A DNA stretch of 52,001 bases, from positions 5,260,004 through 5,312,004 of the forward strand of contig NC_090613.1 in the NCBI RefSeq assembly GCF_004359215.1, given 5' to 3'. Each line of letters starts with the position of its first letter. Within the stretch, counting starts at the first letter, position 1. Position numbers and translations under genes: made by a program. Source of the DNA: Bremia lactucae (lineage: Eukaryota > Oomycota > Peronosporomycetes > Peronosporales > Peronosporaceae). The notes under the pieces were generated by a model, which worked only from the letters and a program-made list of their open reading frames with translations, had not been told where the DNA came from and did not search any database. Of this stretch, positions 32,293-43,759 are shown one piece after another.

Positions 32293-33108
32293 TTACTCGC
32301 CCTTTATACACGTTACAATCCTAATCGTAGCATTAAATTGAAACATCACTACTACGTTCAACAACACCACGCTTGACAAACTTACCAATCAAATCCTTCA
32401 AAGAGACCTGAGCCTTGTGTTGCTGTGGTTTCTTTTATCGACCACTGACGATTGCGGATGTCGGATAATCCCATTGCTTCGGAAATCTGTGGATCAATCG
32501 TCGTCTTTGTCAGCTCGAAAACTCCGACAGAGTTACTAACAGTTTACACACCTGTGCAGCATTTAAAGCCCCCTTTTGGTCCTGTTTATTGGCAAATACA
32601 AGCAATATTGAGTTCTGCAGCTCTTCCTCCTGCAGATAAATCAAGTTTAGAAATAATAATCTGATGATAAACGACCGAAAAAAGCAAAGGCTCCATCTAC
32701 CTCGAGCATAGCGTGCAGCTCCTGCTTCGCAATGTTAAGGCGATCAACATCAGCCGAGTCCACGACGTAAATTATGGCGTCGGTGTTGGGATAGTAGCAA
32801 CGCCAGTAGGGCCGGATGCTCGTCTGGCCGCCCAAATCCCAAACCTGAAACTTTACATTCTTGTACTGGAGTGTCTCCATATTAAAACCAATTGTGGGCA
32901 CCGTCTGCTCGATCTCATCTGCCTGCAGTCGGTCTACCACAATCCGCGATAAAATGTAAGCTTTTATTGCGAGCATAAGTCACCCTTCTGCCTAATTCAA
33001 CGTACATAATATTGTCGTTTTTCCAGCATTATCGAGGCCGAGGATGAGAATGCGCACCTCTTTGCTACCAAACAGCGCCGCAAACACTTTCGACATAGCA
33101 ATTCCCAT
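32293..33108 (-). CDS. ARL1: ADP-ribosylation factor-like GTPase 1
   Basis: Five exons by eye: 33108-33006, 32933-32701, 32629-32552, 32486-32386, 32320-32293. Sum 543 nt, exactly 180 residues, the ARL1 size. Present are Gly2 for N-myristoylation (MGIAM), P-loop GLDNAGKTT, switch I TVPTIGFN, switch [19 protein letters not shown] for guanine specificity, and the C-terminus [13 protein letters not shown]1 recruits GRIP-domain golgins to the trans-Golgi. ARF itself is less likely, given the ARL1-type AMLEEEEL and IRNRQWSI segments. Ends 95 bp from INTS3 on the same strand. Confidence 0.93.
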
Positions 33109-33203
33109 TTCGCACTGTTGAATTATTAAGGGTAATCAAATAGTAGCAGTTTACCGAATTGGACATTAGCAACGTAAAACTTTTCATTCGTTTAGTGGTT
33201 AAC

Positions 33204-36200
33204 TTAAGGGTCGGGATTAAATCGCGGCTTTTTGTTTGGAGACTCCACATCGAGTATTATTGCTTTGAGAGCGTGAAAGCCGGTAATTGCAGCTGCATTT
33301 GCAGGTCGATGCATAATACTTTTCAATGCAGCGACAATATTTTCGTCGTGAAGCACCGCAATTCGTCTGGAAGTGTTTGGGTTGCTACTGCGACTTTGTA
33401 GGTGCTGGAGGTGGTCTACTTTTCGAACAACCTCAAAGAGCGTTTTATCGTTATGCAGGTCGTTATGTCTTTCGAGTGAGCTACGGACGTAGCTTATCAC
33501 GACAGCTGGAAACTTTTTGATCCAGCAGCCCAATACTGCGAACGGAAAGTTATCGTATGCATCAGAAAGATTGAATATGCTTTGCAGTATGCTGGCATCG
33601 GGGCAAAAATGAATCAAACATTTAAGCAAACCCGTCATCGTCTCAGGGCTTTCGGTCGGATTCACACAAGCCAGCACTTTGCGCGCCGCTTCCATAATAG
33701 TAGTTTCAGCGGTGGCCGATTGTCCCGACTGGAGCTCTGCGACCACAAGATCCCACATGCCGTACTGCTCCCATGAGGTCCACTGTAACGACGAGAGTAC
33801 GATATTAGCTAGGCGATTCTTAAATATGACAAACTCACGCATCACGACACGGGTGCACAGTGCATTCAGTGTGACAGGCGTGACAAGTTCCAGAAGAAGC
33901 TGCACAAGCGCTTCACTGCGACCCATGAGCTTGGACAGGTACGGATGCTCATTGTTCGAAAATAAATACGGGCACAAGACGACCACGGTAGCAGTAACAG
34001 CATTCATCTCGTCCTTGGAAACAATCAATGGGAGCTCTTTCTTCATTAATGCACAAGCTTGCACCCGCGCGTCGTCAATTTGTTGGCTCAGATTTAAGTC
34101 CTTCACAATATTCTTAGCCAAGGTACCGCCGACAGCTTCCACAAATAAAGCGTAAGGTTCTAAAGCAATATCAGGGCTCTTTAGGTCACGTCGAGAGCAG
34201 CAAAATGCTAGAAGACGGTAAGCAATAGTGACATCTCGGGCATACATAGCCTTCAAAAACGGAATATATAGCTCCGGAGGATCACTAAGTACCTGATCCA
34301 GCATTGATACAAAAACTCCTGCAGAAGTGAGATTTGGAGAATCCGTCAAGGATATGTGTGACGATACGAATAATTTTTCTAGCGAGACATGAAGGAATGT
34401 ACCCAGAGGAGCAGCAATTTCGATACCGTTGCTTTGGCGAGTCCATAAGATTAACACATCGTTCAAGCACTCCATAAAAGCCTCTGAGGGACAAGTACAA
34501 GGATCGGGTATCGTTTGCTGAAAGCGCTCAACGTCATCACGTCCAAGTGTTACAATTATTTCAGGAATATCAATTGCACATTTTTTGGGGAGATTCACAG
34601 TAAGTGGTGTCGTAGCATCAATCGCGCTAGCCATCTCGGTTGTAATTTCTACCGTTTGCTCATTTTCCGGCAAGAAAGACAAGGCGCCCAAAGAGTTTGT
34701 GTCAGATGTTGAGCCACCACCGCCCATGCTAACGTCTGAATGTGGGGGGCTCTGGGAACCCAACGGAGACGTAGCTGGGCTATTAGCACCATTGGGGCTG
34801 CTTCGGATTGGCGACTGCTGAATTGGCGATTGTCGAACAGGCGAATGCATAGTGGGGGATTGCAGTGTTGGCGACAAGATAAAACTTGGAGATCTTCCAG
34901 GACTGCCTCCAGCACTCATAATTGAATTTGAATGCGTTTGAGTCTGGTTCGTTGTCGATGCAGGGGGGAAGTGCTCCGGAAAGATACGGTGAAGCTCTGA
35001 TTGCAATTCTGAAGCACTCGATAGCAGCATGGGGAATGACTGGAGAGGAAGGATAGACGAAACAACACCAAGCTTTAGAATCATCGCAAACGCAGTGGAT
35101 ACACCCTTCTGCATCAGAACTCGATTAACCGCCGATGCTGCAAATTTTTCCACTGCAAACACAAGAAATTGAATCATGGAGAGTGTCACCATCGGATGAC
35201 TCTTAAGCGATTTGACCTGTTAACCGAACCATCGTTAGCGACAAATAATGCATATGAAAATCTAAACATTGCAGCTCATACCATCAATAGTATGGCCGGT
35301 TCCACAGTCATAATATTGTCGGAAGGTTTGAAGTATAAATAATCGAAAAACATTGCAAGCTGAACTCGGGCCAATACACTTGGTGTTTTACTGCCGTGGC
35401 TATAAGTCCGCGAATCAAAGGTTATAACAACACTCAAATTTGTATCAAAAGCATTTGTTGCATACATACCACAGCAGGTAAAGCCACCCTAGGATATGAT
35501 AACGCGGGGTAATTTTGGAGCTTAAAACTTGATTGGATGGATGATATACCGCGCATATGTATCGTACGAGGTCGGGTACAAGAGCATCTGATCCTGGGCT
35601 GCTCAAAAATTGCGAGGAAAACCATTTCTGGTAGCGCGTTACAGATCCAGCATGAACACGCTCCTATTTCCGTGAATTAGAGTTACTATTCGCATTTATG
35701 GCATTATTTCCTGCCAACAGTTCAGCGTACCATCATAAAGAGCAGGTATTCTTCCATTCTCGGATTCAATCGGAAGGCAAGATATTTCGGAGGCGTCGGA
35801 ATCGCCATTAACTGAGCCACCGAGTAGACATTTACATCCTTCTCGGGCTCAGGAGTGTCCCGAACGTTTCGCAATTGTTTCCAAAGCATACTCATTCCTG
35901 GAATCTATTCGCTCAGACAGACATTAGGCGCTTTTGAAGTATTACAGAAGAAGCCCGCTTTCAAATTCTACTTACATCCTTTGCATCACTGAGCACACGC
36001 ACAGTTTCTCGTCCAAGCTGTGCCACATCTGCCTGACGACGATTCCACAATGTCGTGCATAGTTCCACCTCTTGCTTGAGTAGACCCGCATGCTGCAAAG
36101 CACTGTGATCAAGTGAAATTCTCACAAAAGTGTGAAACACAAACGGTATCAACGCAGAGCACGAAAGGAGCCACGCTTCGTGCTCGATAAGGATCCGAAG

Positions 36201-36869
36201 AATTGACGATGCCAGCCAGACCGTGGTGCGGCTTGGATCGCCGCCAACCAAGTATCTCATCAAGCAGGCAATGACTTTGTCCACTCCCGAGGCGTTTAAA
36301 TGCACGAGTTCTCGCACGAGCCATAGCAACTGACTGCGGCACACAACAAGCAGCTTTACAAACTTGAGGTCGATGAGTTTCTGCAGCCAGCCCATGCAAT
36401 TTTTGTAATTGTCGCTAGCAGCTACCGCGGTCAAATAGCGAAGATGTTGCTTGGCCAACGTTGAATCGGTCAACACCGCATACAACAAGGCAATGTCTGG
36501 CTGAAAAGGCAGTGGCGCCACGCCTTCGGCAGATTGTTGCTTCAAGATAGCAAGCGCGGTAGCCTCGTCTTCGCCTTGAATATTCTTTTGCATATGATAG
36601 AAGTGCGCATACCATTTGCGGTCCATTTCATCAGGAGCGTCTAGCGGAATATGATTTAAAAGCTTTGAGTGAGGTGTAGGTGCCGCATTGCCGACCGAGG
36701 GCGTGGAGGTCGTGGGCGACGAGTGGCTGCTTCGGGATTTAGGTGGCGTGTCATCCACTGAGGGGGGAGAAGGTGGTATTCCAGGTGGAGGTGGTGGCGC
36801 GCTAATAGGTGTAGAGGTTGGCGAGCTAGGTGGAGGCGGAGCCGAGGGCGGCGGAGGCGGAGGGCCCAT
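33204..36869 (-). CDS. INTS3: Integrator complex subunit 3
   Basis: Five exons by eye: 36869-35976, 35904-35731, 35663-35470, 35399-35282, 35216-33204. Sum 3393 nt, 1130 residues (metazoan INTS3 is ~1040). Diagnostic stretches of the N-terminal HEAT-like domain: SQLLWLVRELVH, LVGGDPSRTTVWLAS, LVRYICAVYHPSNQVLSS, FDYLYFKPSDNIMTVEPAI. The first ~60 residues are a poly-Pro/Ser leader, and a Ser-Pro-rich spacer (repeated SP(T/V/I)xxSP) lies after ~530, so the protein is longer than its relatives. INTS3 belongs to the Integrator module that terminates and processes snRNA and other Pol II transcripts, and in animals also to the SOSS ssDNA-repair complex. The gene looks intact. Confidence 0.88.
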
Positions 36870-37255
36870 AATGCGGATTTGCTTTTAGCTATATCATTAA
36901 CCTTGACAAGACTTTATAAGTAAAGGAAGAAAATAAGATCTCGTAGGATACTTGGAGTTTAGAAACCTAGACATTTATCTATTTAATGATGATATAGTTT
37001 TGGGCGCCTGTTTGTCAGTCGAATAAGGAAGTTACACGTCCTCCGTAACGAATGCCAGTCTGCGATTGTTTGGCGAGAGACAATGGCATAGCTTTGCACA
37101 TGCCCTCCGTCGACTTCAGCTACACGTCATGTGACGGATTTTACATTGAGATTAATGGTCGTACAGTAATTGTTTTCTTAGTTTAATGCTGTAGCCATTC
37201 CTTTAAATATACATACCCCGTCTTAGTGACCAGTAACCATTGCTCCTTACAAAAA
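36870..37255. promoter_or_regulatory. Divergent intergenic promoter region (INTS3 / GNL1-like)
   Basis: 386 bp separate the two start codons, which point away from each other. A bidirectional promoter is inferred from position only. I cannot place an initiator or other motif with confidence. Confidence 0.4.
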
Positions 37256-39748
37256 ATGAAGGATGAGCACGTTAAGCGTGAGGCTGCCATGTTCGCGCGC
37301 CGCCGGGAGGAAATGGATGCACTGAAACTAGAGCGCAAGGAGCGTCTGAAGACGTCAGTCACTGCTAGTTTTAGTGGTAAGCAGAAGAAGGAGCAGCTGC
37401 GCGCGCGGAAGCAGCGTCTGGCCTCGCGCCGGAATGAAATGGAAGCACTGGACCTGGAGAAAGTGCAGTACGAAGATTTTTACGCCGACAAATCGAGTTT
37501 AATTGAGGAAAATGGTGTAGGCGCTAATGCTGAAGCGTTTTCCGCGGAGGCCAGTAATTTTACGCGCAACAATGACCTAGAAAACAATTTTAATTCCCGC
37601 TTGAAGCTTACGGTGGCATTAGGAAAAAATAATATCGACGCTGTGGGAAAAGAACTGTCTAGTTTCTTTGTAAAAGAAAGTAAAGAACAAATACAGCTAA
37701 GAATCATGGAAGGACAGCGTCCGCTAGACTTGGCCAAGAGAGAGACGCCACTGCTCGCATCAATCTGTGATAAAGATCCGATTCTAGACCATCCAAAACG
37801 ACCGAAGTGGACGTATAAAATGTCTAAAGGAAAAGGTATGTGAAAGTTGGTACTATTATGTACCGGGCTGTAGTGATGTGTTGTTTGTATTTGACAGTGG
37901 ACAACAATGAGAGTATCATGTTTGATGAGTGGCTTACAAAGATCCACGACAAACACAATAACGAACATTTGAATCATTTTGAGCACAATTTAGAGGTATG
38001 GCGACAGCTGTGGCGAGTAACGGAACGTGCTACACATATAGTAGTCGTCGCTGATGTGCGCAATCCGCTTCTGCATATTCCTGCTTCTGTATACGACCTT
38101 GTGACGAACGAGTTAAATAAGCCAATAGTTGTGGTACTTAACAAGATCGACCTAATTCCGACTGCTGTGGTGGAACTTTGGCAGCAATTTCTTGTCACAC
38201 AATTTCCTAAAGCAGTATTTGTCTGTTTCTCCTCTCGCTGTAACGCCGTCCATGGAAATAGTGACGTGAGTACTCGTCGACGAGTGCTAAGGTAAATCAA
38301 TGAGTTACTTAAGGATGTGTTAAACATTTTAATAAACTTGATTAATATGCTCAGCAAAAAGTTAGAGGTGGGTAACGCAATGACAATGAAAGGAGCTGTC
38401 GATATCCTCGTGGCTTGTGATATCGATGCTACGGAAGCACAGCAGCTTGTAGAGGAGCTAAATGATAGCTCAATCGAACAAGAGAGTTTGTATCCGGAAA
38501 TGACGCAGAACGAGAAGAATACGAATGGTAGGCGTCGTAGCAGGCGTAAGCGGAATAATCAATGTGTTGTTGCTCGTCGGGACGAGTCTTTAATTACGAT
38601 CAAAGTTTGCCAGCATTGCGGATGTAATGATGCTGGTGTCGCATGTATGTCATGCGCAAGTATGTCATGCGCAAGTGGTAGCCGAATAAGTAGTGCTGAT
38701 GCCAACGTCGCAAATGAAGCAGAAGCCATCGCTCGCGGTTATTTGCTATGTACTCGATGTGATGAAGAGGAACACGCCGAAATGAGGGGCCATTTCCAAG
38801 TGCGCTTGCAGTCAGCACTGGCTGCTGAATTGAAAGATTCATCTACATTTGGCAGTGTTGGGGCTACTGGGCAGACTAGAGCGCCAAAGGTGACTATCGG
38901 ACTTATTGGACACCCTAATGTGGGCAAGTCTAGTGTGTTGAATGCCTTGGCAGGCAAGAAGATTGTTAGTGTATCACATACTCCGGGGCACACGAAGCAT
39001 CTTCAAACAATCATGATTTCACCTGAAATCTGTCTTTGTGATTGTCCTGGTCTTGTTTTCCCGTTTGCTGGCGTGCCTAAGCATCTTCAGGAGCTCAGCG
39101 GATTGTACCCGTATTCACAGGTAATGAGCACGTGTGACTCGATTTTGTAGGTTAGCTGTGCTCTGACATTTTGCGTGGGGTTTTGCTAGATTCGAGAGCC
39201 TTACTCAGCAGTTCGCTTCCTTGCGGAGCACGTTATGTTGGAAAAAATATTGAACTTGAAGCCTCGAACGCAGCTTTTTGACAACTTACATGAAGAATTG
39301 GTGCGTAAATTCTTTTAAAAGTGTTAGTATTAAAGTTTTTTTCTCTTCTATCTATTTGCTTTGGTAGGAGTGGACGCCTTGGACATTGTGTGAAGCGTAC
39401 GCCGAAAAGCGCGGTTATCGTACAGACCGTCGTGGCAGACCTGATCACCAGCGGGCTGGATCTGAGTTAATTCGCGACACGGTCGATGGCATTTTGCCTT
39501 TGTTCTTTATTCCGCCTGACTACACGGGCAAGGATCTTACGCCGGCAAGTGTTTTTAAGCTTTGCGGGCACGAGGATACAATAAGTACGAGCGAAATGAT
39601 TGTTGAAGATAAGCATGATAACGCTGACGAAGAGGAGCAAAACGAGAAGGCCGCAGCACAAGTTATACTTAATAATGAGGCGTTTTCAGTACCTGTAAAC
39701 GCATTTAGTCTCTTAGATTCCGACTGCAGCGACGGAGACAGCGATTAA
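37256..39748 (+). CDS. GNL1-like circularly permuted nucleolar GTPase
   Basis: Five exons by eye: 37256-37835, 37898-38291, 38355-39120, 39190-39300, 39368-39748. Sum 2232 nt, 743 residues. Motif order is permuted as in the YlqF/HSR1 family: G4 NKID (VVVLNKIDLIP) comes before the P-loop GHPNVGKSS, then SHTPGHTKH and DCPGLVFP. Other family blocks: FDEWLTKIH, HFEHNLEVWRQLWRVTERA, CEAYAEKRGYRTDRRG, and an acidic C-terminus. Family members act in ribosome biogenesis in the nucleolus. The basic N-terminus carries a repeated element (EEMDALKLERK and NEMEALDLEKV). An insert of ~170 residues with a Cys cluster (CQHCGC, CMSCASMSC) lies between G4 and G1, longer than in human GNL1. Confidence 0.88.
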
Positions 39749-39812
39749 TAGATACTTGAGTTACAGCGTCTAGCGATATGATTTCATAACCACGCTTTGA
39801 CATGCATAACAA

Positions 39813-40701
39813 TCATACAGTGATGTAATACAGTCTAGCACGCTCCACGTCTTCCACAGGACACTCGGCAAGCTCTGCGGCAACACTTGCAACATCTTCG
39901 GGCGGCACTTGCACTTCGCAAAACTTCAGACCCGAGAGCACAATCTGTTTCTGTACGAGATCGTGCGTCACGTCCGCACGAGGAACATGGCACAACAAGA
40001 AGATTCGCTCGACATCATCGTTCATCGACAGCATTTGCGTTACAGTGGTAAAGAGTAGCGGCAGCAGCTCGCACTTGTAAAGCACGTCACCCGCTAGAAC
40101 AACGTCTACATCCATCAGAGCGCATGGGAATTCTTTCAGCAACGTCTGCGTTGACACCTCGTCGCCCCAATACAGCGAGCGAGCAGTTACGACGCTTTCT
40201 TCTCCATTTATTAAAACGTTCTTTGCTAAAAGCTCTACCACTTCTTCATCACCATCGGTAGCGAGACACTTTTTCGCTCCAAGTTTGGACGACACGATGC
40301 TGCAAATGCCCGTACCGGCTCCCAGCTCCAATACGCGTTTGCCACCTACGAGCTCGGGATGGTGCCACAGATACTGCACAACGGAGTCGGATTGTCATAT
40401 TATCACATTCTGTTTAGTGCAGTCCAACACAGCTGCTTACCCGCGAAAGGAAATGCGAGCCTGTCCAGAGCCGACTGCCCGAAATCTCTGTCACGTTGGC
40501 GTTCATCTCGGCCAGCATAAAAAGTGACGCAGCGACGGGTAGCTCTTCCATCTGGAAGACCTTTACAATTAAATCACCTACGACTACGCGCTTGGTCTCA
40601 TACTCGACACTAGCTCGCCAGTCCGCCTCGTTCGATGACGTGGAAATTGCGCGGCTGCGTGCTTCTGTCACTGTGCTGACATCATTGGCGCGTATACTCA
40701 T
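39813..40701 (-). CDS. METTL21/METTL23-type protein methyltransferase
   Basis: Two exons by eye: 40701-40441 and 40373-39813, 273 residues. Class I methyltransferase fold: the SAM-binding glycine loop VLELGAGTGICS (motif I), then ATDGDEEVVELLAKN with acidic residue (motif II), SLYWGD, and DVVLAGDVLYK (post II), preceded by GSRLWTGSHFLSRYLW as in family 16 lysine methyltransferases. Likely substrates in the family are lysines of non-histone proteins such as chaperones or elongation factors; the specific target is not predictable. Convergent with the GNL1-like gene, 64 bp apart. Confidence 0.85.
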
Positions 40702-40799
40702 GAAAACGGATTAAAAACGTGGATACAATTACGTATTACCCTATAACTTTAGTATAATAAATTTACTGACTGACTGGATACATTCTGCAATAAAGCATC

Positions 40800-42647
40800 T
40801 TAGCGCTCGACATTAGAAATTGCTTTGCGCAGCAAGTGCTCAAGCGCGAGAAAAAATTCTCTAGACGGGCGGCGACTGAGTACCCCACGCTCAATTTCTC
40901 CACGCTGCTCATCAAACTGGTTGGACTTAAATGTATACGGAATCCCAACGCACTTGCATGCCTTCTGAATTGCCACTTCCATACCCGAAGGATGCTGGAA
41001 ACATCCGTCACGTGCGATAAATTTCCCCATCCAGAAGAGACTTTTGCCTTGAGCAGCTGCTAATTTCAAAAACAGTGTGCAAATTTTAAGCGTGGTCACA
41101 CACTCTTCACGAATGCTCAGGTTTCGCAATATCTTAGAGTCTTGCTCAGCGTCAAGCGCTTCAATGTACTGCAAAGCCTCGAAAGAAAGGGGCTCACGGC
41201 TCTGGGGATATTCAAGCCAGTCAAAACGTGCTTCGGACAAGTGGAACCAGCTTGGAAGGATACATCCGTGGTCGATAGGTACCATTGAATACGGCTTCAT
41301 TTCGCCAATCAATAGGATATTGCCCGGGTGCCGGTCCGTATTAAACACGCGTAAGTCTAATAAGGCAATGCGGTGCACTTGTTCCACGGGCACAAATTTG
41401 CAAGCTTTTTCAAGATGAAAGGGCATGCCGAAGCTCTCCATGCTACCGATGCTGCTCGACATGAAGCGCTGAACGGCTCCTCGCCTGGCTCGCTCCGCAT
41501 TCGGAAGCCGCAGTTGAGCAACAGCTGTAGGCGGTACACCACTGAATCCATTACTGAGTGAATCAAGCAAGTACGCTACCTCTTCACGTACAGCTCCTTC
41601 ACCAGCCATCAGACCTTCTCGTTCGAATTTTTCTTCGTCAGCAGGCTTAAATAGCGCAAGTTTCTGGCCACTAGATCGAGATTGAACGGCGTAAACACCG
41701 CCTTCGCCCTCGCTTATAGGATCGACCACGAGGTCAGGTGTGGTAATTAACTCAGCTACGTCCCAAAGCATTTTGAGCTGAATGCCACTTCGCGGGCTCA
41801 TGCGTTGTAAACACAGCTTTGCAAAAAAACTAGCTTTACCTTGCCGAGCCAGCTGATGGACATTGACAAACACGTCATTGGCCGGACTTGTATACTGCGA
41901 GACACATTTTTGTAAATGACCAACTATAGGTTTGTACACCGCAACAGTCTTTTCAACGACTTGACAACCGAGTTGCAAATTCTGAGCAACATTTTGAACG
42001 ATTCGGAGCTCCTCATCACTGAAGTATTCGGGAAAGAAAGTAATATGGGCGTCATCACTGGCAGAAAACTCACACAGCTCTTGAAATAGTGCTGCACGCT
42101 TGAGTTGGCTCAGCGATAAATCACGAACGGACGACTGCAATACTTTCAGCGGCGATGCTGATGACGTCGGGTATATTGCACTGCTTTTTGCCTGTCGCAG
42201 GCCAGAAAGGGCTGGTTTGTTATTGGAGCTGCTGAGATCGTATAGATTGTCGCTTCCAGTTGTATTCGCTTTGCTTAGGATAGAGCTGCGATCTGATCGC
42301 GGTCCGGTTTTCACATTGTCCTGTGGCTCGTCGTAATACTGCTGCTCACACTCGGCAGACCCTGTCGCGCGATTTTCAATACCTGCCTCGTTCTGGTTAC
42401 ATGCACTAACTCTGTGACTCTTTTGTGAAGCAACATGGCGGATGTTCTTGTGAAGGATCACAGGAGTCGAGGTCCAGGATATCGCCTGACGCCAACGAAA
42501 GCGTACAGGTGTTTGCACTTCTCGCACTACTTCCTTCGGATTCGGACTCATTACCTCCTGAGTGATGAGACGTAGCAGATGCTGCGATAGCTTTCGAGAC
42601 GTTGTGGGGTTAATTTCTTCGTTGACACGAGCTGAGGTCGTCACCAT
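40800..42647 (-). CDS. Type II phosphatidylinositol 4-kinase-like protein
   Basis: 615 residues in one exon from ATG 42647. The C-terminal ~330 residues carry a PI3/4-kinase-like catalytic domain of the plant PI4K-gamma/UbDK kind: GEGGVYAVQSRSSGQKLALF with the Lys in LALFKPADEE, then a DRHPGN catalytic loop (NTDRHPGNIL) and the metal-binding motif in VPIDHGCILP. The N-terminal half is Ser-rich and low complexity, without a recognisable ubiquitin-like domain. In plants some relatives phosphorylate proteins rather than lipids, so lipid activity is not certain. Divergent from the UVRAG-like gene. Confidence 0.85.
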   Translation of the reverse strand: MVTTSARVNEEINPTTSRKLSQHLLRLITQEVMSPNPKEVVREVQTPVRFRWRQAISWTSTPVILHKNIRHVASQKSHRVSACNQNEAGIENRATGSAECEQQYYDEPQDNVKTGPRSDRSSILSKANTTGSDNLYDLSSSNNKPALSGLRQAKSSAIYPTSSASPLKVLQSSVRDLSLSQLKRAALFQELCEFSASDDAHITFFPEYFSDEELRIVQNVAQNLQLGCQVVEKTVAVYKPIVGHLQKCVSQYTSPANDVFVNVHQLARQGKASFFAKLCLQRMSPRSGIQLKMLWDVAELITTPDLVVDPISEGEGGVYAVQSRSSGQKLALFKPADEEKFEREGLMAGEGAVREEVAYLLDSLSNGFSGVPPTAVAQLRLPNAERARRGAVQRFMSSSIGSMESFGMPFHLEKACKFVPVEQVHRIALLDLRVFNTDRHPGNILLIGEMKPYSMVPIDHGCILPSWFHLSEARFDWLEYPQSREPLSFEALQYIEALDAEQDSKILRNLSIREECVTTLKICTLFLKLAAAQGKSLFWMGKFIARDGCFQHPSGMEVAIQKACKCVGIPYTFKSNQFDEQRGEIERGVLSRRPSREFFLALEHLLRKAISNVER

Positions 42648-43759
42648 AGCTGGCCCGAGGCTTAGGTGCCCTCTCGCCCTTCGGTCAAAATATTCCCCTC
42701 CTTTGAAAACGATTTAAAACGAATCGTAACTCACTGCAAAAAGGCGGCGCGCGCTTCCTGGTTTAACTTGAAATTGCTGCCACTTTGCTTGTAAGAGATG
42801 CGCACCACGCTTTCAATTGCGAAGTAGTTGTGATAAACGAAAAGCTGCGACTTTTAAAATCTCGTTGCTAAAGTTATCTTGGCGATCCAAGGAATACCGG
42901 AACCCGGGTGACGATAGAACGTTGAAGGTTGGATGATACTCTAGCACACTAATTTGCACGAAGGCGATGAATTTGAACTAATTGTGGCTGCTATGATAGG
43001 GTAAGAGCGGATGGTCCCCTAACACCGTCGAGCATTTACGCAGACTCCCAATGAGGGTTAAGTTAATTAACAAGTTTAGAATTTCTGACAACCACGCGGG
43101 ATGTTACACCGCTACCAGACACATACTCACACATGTATGTGACATGTTTATCGTTGGCCAGCACAAATCGCTGTTATTGCCCTTTTAGCTCGTCACAACC
43201 TGCGGAGACCGTGCCTGCGTTTACTTTGTCAATGATTTGTCCCCTGCACATGTATTACTCACATGAATTGATCATATGATTGCTACAACAGTAGGTGTAC
43301 TGGAATTATTAACAGGTGGTTTTCTATAATTGCAAGTATAGCGGAGACACTTCCTGACACTTGGCTCGCTGGCTATCTGAAACTAACAGGATTTATCGTG
43401 AGGACAGGTGGCTTTTTTGTGTCAAACAGGAACATTTGCGGAGCCAGCCCTCTGTCGCCAGTGGTGCTATACCAATCAACGGATCTTTAAGGCTATTTGC
43501 TGTTACTACTGGCCAAAATCGTGTGGTATATCGTCCAATCGCAGCCTCATTCATCCGGTGGCGATAGTCATTAGTCCGTTCTCACAGAAGTGATGTATAT
43601 TCGGTGCCATCTTAATTAAGCTTGTTGACGCTTTCCCCGCTTAGGGTGTCTACCGCTTAACGCACGTCATCGAGTCAACGATAGCTAAAAGCTGTGCCGT
43701 CTTCAGCAACCATCCGTAGTCAAGCCGGTAGGACGCGATCCATTGCCACTTCAGCTGCC
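42648..43759. other. Intergenic DNA between divergent genes
   Basis: Short open frames only. The 43694-43759 stretch is in frame with the UVRAG-like first exon but starts with GTG after a stop, so an ATG start at 43760 or an upstream exon is more likely. No repeat or TE seen. Confidence 0.5.

Noticed and set aside
43694..43759. Upstream start of the UVRAG-like first exon
   Set aside because: The codon at 43694 is GTG and follows an in-frame TAG. The first in-frame ATG is 43760.
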